Below are positions 59,714 through 64,000 of a stretch of 64,000 nt of DNA, piece after piece. The stretch lies in the NCBI RefSeq assembly GCF_900101685.1, contig NZ_FMZZ01000002.1, forward strand, positions 62,001 through 126,000, in the 5' to 3' direction. The notes below the pieces were generated by a model. It made no database searches, was not told the origin of the DNA, and worked only from the letters and a program-made list of their open reading frames with translations. This DNA is from Actinokineospora iranica (GTDB lineage: Bacteria; Actinomycetota; Actinomycetes; Mycobacteriales; Pseudonocardiaceae). The position numbers and the translations under genes are program-made. The stretch's first letter is position 1; every line of letters starts with the position of its first letter.

Positions 59714-60757
59714 TCACCCCACCCCGGGCGTCCGCAACGGCGCGGCGTCGCGGGAGAGGGCGACGAGCCTGCTGACCGCGCGGAGGTACTTCTTGCGGTA
59801 GCCGCCGCGCAGCATCTCGTCGGTGAACAGCGCGGAAACGGGCTCGCCGGACACCACGACGGGGATCGCGCGGTCGTAGAGGCGGTCGGCGAAGGCGACC
59901 ACGCGCAGGGCGACGTCCTGGCCGGAGAGGGCGTGCACGCCGCGCAGGTGCACTGCCGTCACGCCGTCGACCAGCCTGCCGTATCGCGAGGGATGCAGGG
60001 TGGCCAGGTGGCGGCACAGCGGGTCGAAGTCGTCGACGGTCGACCCGGGGATGGCCGCCGCGCTGCCCGCGATCTCGGCGTCGGCCAGGGGCGCCGGGGC
60101 GTCGGGCAGGCCGCGGTGGCGGTAGTCCGGCCCGTCTACCCGCACCACGGAGAACCGCGCGGACAGCGCCTGGATCTCGCGTAGGAAGTCGTCCGCGGCG
60201 AACCGGCCCTCGCCGAGCTTGTCCGGCAGGGTGTTCGAGGTCGCGGCGACGTGCACGCCCGCGTCGGTCAGCTCCGAGAGCAGCCGGGTGACCAGCATCG
60301 TGTCGCCCGGGTCGTCCAGCTCGAACTCGTCGATGGCCAGCAGCCGGTGGCCGCTGAGCCGCGTGACGGCCTCGCGGAACCCGAGAGCGCCGACCAGGTT
60401 CGTCAGCTCCACGAACGTGCCGTAGGCGGCGGGCCCGGGCACCGCGTGCCATATCGAGGCGAGCAGGTGCGTCTTGCCGACACCGAACCCGCCGTCGAGG
60501 TAGAGCCCCGGCTTGTCCTCGCCCCCTGCCCGCTTGCCGCCGAAGACCCGCTTGAAGAGCGACTTCTCCCCGCCGGTCGCCACCCGCTCGGCGAACCGGG
60601 AGCACGCCGCGACCGCGGCGGCCTGGCTGGGCTCGTCCGGGTTGGGCACGTAGGTGCCGAACCGGACGTCGCCGAACCGGGGCGGCGGGGCCATCGCGGC
60701 GACGAGTTCCTCGGCGCCGATCACCGGGTCGCGGTCGACCAGTCGGGCTGCGGACAT
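59714..60757 (-). CDS. zapE: ZapE-type AFG1-like ATPase
   Basis: 347 aa AAA+-related P-loop ATPase. Walker A GGFGVGKTH (89-97), Walker B LLAIDEFELDDPGD and sensor region AATSNTLPDKLGEGRF are diagnostic of AFG1/ZapE proteins. In Proteobacteria ZapE acts on the Z-ring; the actinobacterial role is less clear. Monocistronic, divergent from the RibD-like gene. Confidence 0.92.
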   Translation of the reverse strand: MSAARLVDRDPVIGAEELVAAMAPPPRFGDVRFGTYVPNPDEPSQAAAVAACSRFAERVATGGEKSLFKRVFGGKRAGGEDKPGLYLDGGFGVGKTHLLASIWHAVPGPAAYGTFVELTNLVGALGFREAVTRLSGHRLLAIDEFELDDPGDTMLVTRLLSELTDAGVHVAATSNTLPDKLGEGRFAADDFLREIQALSARFSVVRVDGPDYRHRGLPDAPAPLADAEIAGSAAAIPGSTVDDFDPLCRHLATLHPSRYGRLVDGVTAVHLRGVHALSGQDVALRVVAFADRLYDRAIPVVVSGEPVSALFTDEMLRGGYRKKYLRAVSRLVALSRDAAPLRTPGVG

Positions 60758-60790
60758 GCCGGGAGCGTAACGGCGTGCTGGGATGGGACC

Positions 60791-61609
60791 GTGCACAGGC
60801 TGTGGCCCCTTTCCCCCCTTTCCCCAGGTCAGACTCAACCCGGTGTGGTGGACGACACCGAACTGGAACTCCTCTACGGCTATCCGGCCGATCTTGACCG
60901 GCCGTGGGTGCAGGTCAACTTCGTCAGCAGCGCCGACGGCGCGGCCGCGGTGGACGGCCGCTCGGCAGGCTTGTCCAGCCCGGCCGACAAGCGGATCTTC
61001 GCCCTCGGCCGCGATCTCGCCGACGTGGTGCTGGTCGGCAGGCGCACCGCGACCGCGGAGAAGTATCGCGGCGTCAAGCCCACCGAGGTCCGCGCGGAGC
61101 GGCGCTCCCGGCTCGGGCTGAGCCCGGTGCCGCCGATCGCCGTGGTCACCGCGCGGGGCTCGCTGGAGCCGGACTCGCTGCTGCTGACCGACACCCTGGT
61201 TCCCCCGATCGTGTTGACCACGGCGGCGGCCCCCACCGCCCGCCTGGCTGCCCTGTCCGACGCGGGCGCGGACGTGGTCGTCGCCGGTGACGGCGAGGTC
61301 GACCCGCACCTGGCGCTGGCCGCGCTGGCCGAGCGGAAACTGCTGCGGGTGTGCTGCGAGGGCGGCCCGACGCTGTTCGGCAGCATGATCGCCGCGGACG
61401 CCGTCGACCAGCTCTGCCTGACCGTCGCGCCGCTGCTGGCGGGCGCGGGCCCGGACCGGATCGCCCCAGCGGGCCTGCCCACCGGCGGCGCCGCCGGGCT
61501 CCCCGCGGTCGATCCCGCCGGGACGCCGACAATCCCGCGCGCGCTTACCCTGGCCTCAGTCCTCACCGAGGACGGATTCCTCATGCTGCGCTACCGGCGC
61601 GCCTCGTGA
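60791..61609 (+). CDS. RibD C-terminal-domain (pyrimidine) reductase-like protein
   Basis: 272 aa stand-alone RibD_C/dihydrofolate-reductase-like fold. WVQVNFVSSADGAAAVDGRSAGLSS, LADVVLVGRRTATAEKY and CEGGPTLFGSMIAADAVDQLCLTVAPLLAGAG match riboflavin-type 5-amino-6-ribosylaminouracil reductases. No deaminase domain. Such orphan reductases are common in actinomycetes with unassigned substrates. GTG 60791 used; GTG 60845 is possible. Followed by a canonical terminator. Confidence 0.85.
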   Translation: MHRLWPLSPLSPGQTQPGVVDDTELELLYGYPADLDRPWVQVNFVSSADGAAAVDGRSAGLSSPADKRIFALGRDLADVVLVGRRTATAEKYRGVKPTEVRAERRSRLGLSPVPPIAVVTARGSLEPDSLLLTDTLVPPIVLTTAAAPTARLAALSDAGADVVVAGDGEVDPHLALAALAERKLLRVCCEGGPTLFGSMIAADAVDQLCLTVAPLLAGAGPDRIAPAGLPTGGAAGLPAVDPAGTPTIPRALTLASVLTEDGFLMLRYRRAS

Positions 61610-61625
61610 TCAACCCGATCGAATT

Positions 61626-61647
61626 ACCACCCGATCGGGTGGTTTTT
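61626..61647 (+). terminator. Canonical intrinsic terminator
   Basis: ACCACCCGATCGGGTGGT (61626-61643) forms a hairpin followed directly by a T-run to 61647, 17 bp after the RibD-like stop. Unusual for this GC-rich sequence in having a real T-tract. Confidence 0.9.
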
Positions 61648-61724
61648 GAAGAGTTTTCCGCGTAATTGGGCATCTGGCTGACACAGCCTCCGTACTTCAG
61701 CAGCTCTGGAAGGAGGTGCCAGCG

Positions 61725-62207
61725 ATGGCACCCACCGGCTCGACCACCCCCGACAAGGCGAGCACCGCCCCCGCGCCCCGCAGCGGCGCGACCCCGGCCC
61801 GGCTGGCCGACGAGCAGTCGCAGGGCAAGACCACCATCGCCTCGAACGTGGTGCAGAAGATCGCGGGCATGGCCGCCCGCGAGGTCTCCGGCGTGTACGC
61901 CATGGGCGGCGGCGTGTCCCGGGCGTTCGGCGCGATCCGCGAGCGCATCCCGGGCGCGGGCACCGTGTCCACCTCCGGGGTGTCGGTCGAGGTCGGCGAG
62001 AAGCAGGCCGCGGTCGACCTCGACGTGGTGGTCGAGTACGGCGCCGGGATCGTGGAACTCGCCCGCGCCGTCCGCCGGAACGTGATCACCGCGGTCGAGC
62101 GGATGACCGGCCTGGAGGTCATCGAGGTCAACATCGCGGTCAACGACATCCACCTGCCCGACGAAAGCGAAGACACCGAGACGCCCCCCACCTCGCGGGT
62201 GGAGTGA
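61725..62207 (+). CDS. Asp23/Gls24 family envelope stress protein
   Basis: 160 aa. The Asp23 domain (about 35-145) has GKTTIASNVVQKIAGMAAREVSGV then VSVEVGEKQAAVDLDVVVEYG and a long terminal helix. ATG 61725 lies 8 nt after AGGAGG. First of a six-gene coupled cluster. Asp23-type proteins are membrane-associated through AmaP-like anchors and linked to cell-envelope stress. Confidence 0.92.
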   Translation: MAPTGSTTPDKASTAPAPRSGATPARLADEQSQGKTTIASNVVQKIAGMAAREVSGVYAMGGGVSRAFGAIRERIPGAGTVSTSGVSVEVGEKQAAVDLDVVVEYGAGIVELARAVRRNVITAVERMTGLEVIEVNIAVNDIHLPDESEDTETPPTSRVE

Positions 62208-62590
62208 CCGTGGCGCCGCCCGCCCGCCCGACCGACCACCCGCCCGACCGCCTGTCCGCCACGGCCGATGCCGTCGGCGCGGCGGTGCTCGGCCACCCGG
62301 CCGTGGTCCGCCTCGACGGCGGCGCCTTCGGCACGGTCGCCACGCACCTGCCTGGGCGGCGGGTAGTCGGGGTCCAGCTCGGCGGCCCGGGCGACACGGT
62401 GACGGTCAGCGTGGTGCTCGCGCTCGGCGCGGCCATCCCGGAGGTGGGCGACCAGCTCCGCGAGCGCGTCCGCGCCGTGGCGGGGCCGGTCCCGGTGGAC
62501 GTCCACGTCAACGACGTGGAGCCCCTGCCGGTGGAGTCACCGCCCACGGAGCCGGTGCCCGTGCGGGCGCCGCCCCGGGAGCCGCCATGA
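62204..62590 (+). CDS. Asp23-cluster protein, Asp23-like fold
   Basis: 128 aa. The central part (ADAVGAAVLGHPAVVRLDGG, VVGVQLGGPGDTVTVSVVLALGA, VDVHVNDVEPL) looks like a diverged, shortened Asp23/Gls24 domain. The C-terminus is Pro/Glu-rich. GTG start overlaps the preceding stop by 4 bp and its stop overlaps the next start by 4 bp. Confidence 0.75.
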   Translation: MTVAPPARPTDHPPDRLSATADAVGAAVLGHPAVVRLDGGAFGTVATHLPGRRVVGVQLGGPGDTVTVSVVLALGAAIPEVGDQLRERVRAVAGPVPVDVHVNDVEPLPVESPPTEPVPVRAPPREPP

Positions 62591-62835
62591 CCTCGCCGGA
62601 GGAGCGGGCCGAGTTCCGGGATTTCGTCCGGCGGGCGCACCCCGACCGCGGCGGGGACCCCGCCGCCTTCGTCGCCGGACTGGCCGAGTTGCGCAACCGG
62701 CAGGCCAGATCGCGGGAGCGCCGACCCGACCCACGGTTCGACGCGCCGGTGGTCGGCGGTGATCCGCCGCGCGGGCTGCGCGCCCGCCTGGACCGCCTGC
62801 GGTACCGGAAAGAGCGCAAACGCCGCATCCAGTGA
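62587..62835 (+). CDS. Small basic protein with a J-domain-like HPDRGGD motif
   Basis: 82 aa. The N-terminal half (FRDFVRRAHPDRGGDPAAFVAGLAEL) resembles helices II-III of a J-domain around the HPD tripeptide, without the rest of the fold. The C-terminus is Arg-rich. Sits between Asp23-like and DUF2273-like genes with 4-bp overlap upstream. A chaperone-cofactor role would need the missing first helix, so function is unknown. Confidence 0.7.
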   Translation: MTSPEERAEFRDFVRRAHPDRGGDPAAFVAGLAELRNRQARSRERRPDPRFDAPVVGGDPPRGLRARLDRLRYRKERKRRIQ

Positions 62836-62896
62836 TCCCGCCTCCAGTGCCCCAGCCAGCGACCACTTCAGACCGTCCACTTCAGGAGCCACCAAG

Positions 62897-63079
62897 ATGA
62901 ACGCAACCCAGACCGGCATCATCGCCGGTCTCGTGCTCGGTTTGGCCGCCACCCAGGGTTTCCTCGCCTTCGTCATCACCCTCGCCATCGGCTTCGTCGG
63001 CCTGGTCGTCGGCCGGGTGATCGACGGTGAGCTCGACCTCTCCGACGTGTTCAGCGGCGGCCGGGGCAAGGACCGGTGA
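62897..63079 (+). CDS. DUF2273-like small membrane protein
   Basis: 60 aa with two hydrophobic segments (about 5-23 and 25-43) and a short acidic/basic tail, the layout of DUF2273 proteins that accompany Asp23/AmaP genes in Gram-positives. Overlaps the second Asp23 gene by 4 bp. Likely an envelope partner of the Asp23 proteins. Confidence 0.8.
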   Translation: MNATQTGIIAGLVLGLAATQGFLAFVITLAIGFVGLVVGRVIDGELDLSDVFSGGRGKDR

Positions 63080-63495
63080 CCGACACCGCCGTGTCCGAAA
63101 CCGCCGTGTCCGAAACCGCCGAGGCTGCCGAGGCTCCGGCGCGGGTGCTTCCCGATCCCGAGGACCGGGGGACCCTGCGCATCGACGCCGCGGTCGTGCG
63201 CAAGCTCGCCGAGCACGCAGCGGACTCCGCCGCCGGGACCGTCGTGACGCGCCGGTCGCTCGCGGGCGTCGACCTCGGCGCCCGGGGCGCGAGCGCGACC
63301 GTGACCGGCGACGGCGACCAGGTGGACCTGCGCCTCGACCTGGCGCTGCGCTACCCGGCCCCGGTTCGCGACGTCGTGGCGAGGCTGCGGACCCGGGTCG
63401 CCGAGGAGGTCGAGCGGATCACCTCCTACCGGGTCCGCGGCGTCGACGTCGTCGTCTCCGCGCTGCTGCCGGAGAGCCGCCCCCGAGTGCAGTGA
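63076..63495 (+). CDS. Second Asp23/Gls24 family protein
   Basis: 139 aa. After an N-terminal in-frame repeat (TAVSE twice, then TAEAAEA; encoded by a 15-bp duplication at 63085-63114) an Asp23 domain follows: GTLRIDAAVVRKLAEHAAD through LRTRVAEEVERITSYRVRGVDVVV. The stop codon lies inside the first unit of a 15-bp tandem repeat. Confidence 0.9.
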   Translation: MTDTAVSETAVSETAEAAEAPARVLPDPEDRGTLRIDAAVVRKLAEHAADSAAGTVVTRRSLAGVDLGARGASATVTGDGDQVDLRLDLALRYPAPVRDVVARLRTRVAEEVERITSYRVRGVDVVVSALLPESRPRVQ

Positions 63496-63538
63496 CCCCA
63501 AGTGCAGTGACCCCGAGTGCAGTGACCGAGTGGAGTGA
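63481..63538. repeat. 15-bp tandem repeat across the Asp23 stop codon
   Basis: CCCCGAGTGCAGTGA and close copies occur at 63481-63495, 63496-63510, 63511-63525 and, shortened, 63526-63538. The first copy holds the end and TGA of the second Asp23 gene; the last ends 2 bp before the next ATG, so the array is the whole spacer. Confidence 0.9.
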
Positions 63539-63540
63539 CC

Positions 63541-64000
63541 ATGCGTGTGCTGGTTCGGATCCTGACCCTGCTGCTCGGCCTCGCCCTGGCCGGGGTGGGG
63601 GCGCTGCTCGCCGTCGAGGTGGCCTGGACGTGGGCGCGCCCGGTGCAGGGCCCGTTGCTGGTTCCCTGGCCGCAGTGGCGTGATCGGCTCGCCGAGCTGA
63701 CCTGGCAGAGCGGGTCGGTGCGGCTGGTGGCCGCCGCCGTGGCCGTCGCCGGGCTGCTCCTGCTGCTGTTCGCCGCGACCGCGCGCCGCAAGGACGTCGC
63801 GCTGCTCGACCCCGGGCCGGGGATCACCGTGCGCACCTCGCCGCGGTCGCTGGCCCGGATCGTCGGGGCGCGGGTGCGGGCGGAGGAGAACGTGGCCGCC
63901 GCGTCGGTCACCGCCACCCCGAAACGGGTGCGGGTGCGGGCGGTCAGCGGGCTCGAAACCGAGGCGCACCTGCGCCCACGGCTGCTCGATGTCGTCGCCG
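63541..64000 (+). CDS. DUF6286/AmaP-like membrane protein, truncated by window end
   Basis: First 153 codons only. Two membrane helices (about 7-28 and 62-80) surround an external loop, then a cytosolic domain (VALLDPGPGITVRTSPRSLARIVGARVRA) follows. This is the architecture of the alkaline-shock membrane anchors found next to Asp23 genes. It would tether the Asp23 proteins to the membrane. The 3' end is outside the window. Confidence 0.8.
   Translation, partial: MRVLVRILTLLLGLALAGVGALLAVEVAWTWARPVQGPLLVPWPQWRDRLAELTWQSGSVRLVAAAVAVAGLLLLLFAATARRKDVALLDPGPGITVRTSPRSLARIVGARVRAEENVAAASVTATPKRVRVRAVSGLETEAHLRPRLLDVVA

Overview
The window is very GC-rich DNA with third codon positions strongly biased to G/C, many GTG starts, and long translationally coupled operons. 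Several families are typical of actinomycetes: F420-dependent luciferase-like oxidoreductases, a mycothiol-type DinB-like protein, an actinobacterial SAM methyltransferase family, a PucR regulator pair, and an Asp23/Gls24 cluster. I infer a Pseudonocardiales-like actinomycete (Actinokineospora, Lentzea or Saccharothrix type); no rRNA or other marker is present to fix the genus. I saw no tRNA, rRNA, CRISPR array, insertion sequence or prophage.

Layout. 1-1.05 kb: SAM methyltransferase. 1.1-9.5 kb: a complete purine ring degradation operon on the minus strand (three-subunit xanthine dehydrogenase, 8-oxoguanine/guanine-type deaminase, uricase, HIU hydrolase, OHCU decarboxylase) with a divergent PucR regulator. 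9.5-15.5 kb: beta-propeller secreted protein, FadB/FadA beta-oxidation pair, and a regulator with two TetR DNA-binding units. 15.5-18.1 kb: four small coupled genes resembling a type VII secretion substrate module. 18.2-21.3 kb: remains of a sulfur-type cluster: a decayed NtaA/DszA-family monooxygenase fused by deletion to a decayed FAD-NAD(P)-binding gene, plus intact IclR and rhodanese genes. 21.4-30.4 kb: an acyl-CoA carboxylase/AtuA operon with two acyl-CoA dehydrogenases and TetR. 30.5-32.3 kb: GNAT enzyme and an orphan protein carrying the LQR-x-AGN motif. 32.3-38.3 kb: a desferrioxamine-like NIS siderophore operon (DesA, DesB and DesD homologues) that lacks DesC and instead ends with a glutamine-synthetase-like ligase, behind an iron box. 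38.3-43.5 kb: F420 oxidoreductase, S9 peptidase, EcsC-like protein, HtrA-like protease without PDZ.

43.5-56.1 kb: reductive pyrimidine catabolism in two blocks (dehydrogenase and transaminase with a second PucR; beta-ureidopropionase, dihydropyrimidinase and an F420 oxidoreductase), separated by aldo/keto reductase, TetR, flavodoxin-like, nitronate monooxygenase and DUF3558-like genes. 56-61.6 kb: PPK2, ornithine aminotransferase, a repeat/palindrome block, PAP2 phosphatase, ZapE and a RibD-like reductase. 61.7-64 kb: Asp23/Gls24 envelope cluster, cut by the window end.

Together the region is a nitrogen-scavenging and catabolic neighbourhood: purines go towards allantoin, and pyrimidines through beta-alanine and malonate semialdehyde to acetyl-CoA, each block with its own PucR. 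Fatty or branched acyl-CoA degradation and iron acquisition operons sit between them. The least conventional items are the siderophore operon with a glutamine-synthetase-like ligase in place of DesC, the nested palindrome with 62-bp repeats near 58.5 kb, the deletion-fused pseudogene, and a recurring habit of 11-15 bp tandem duplications.
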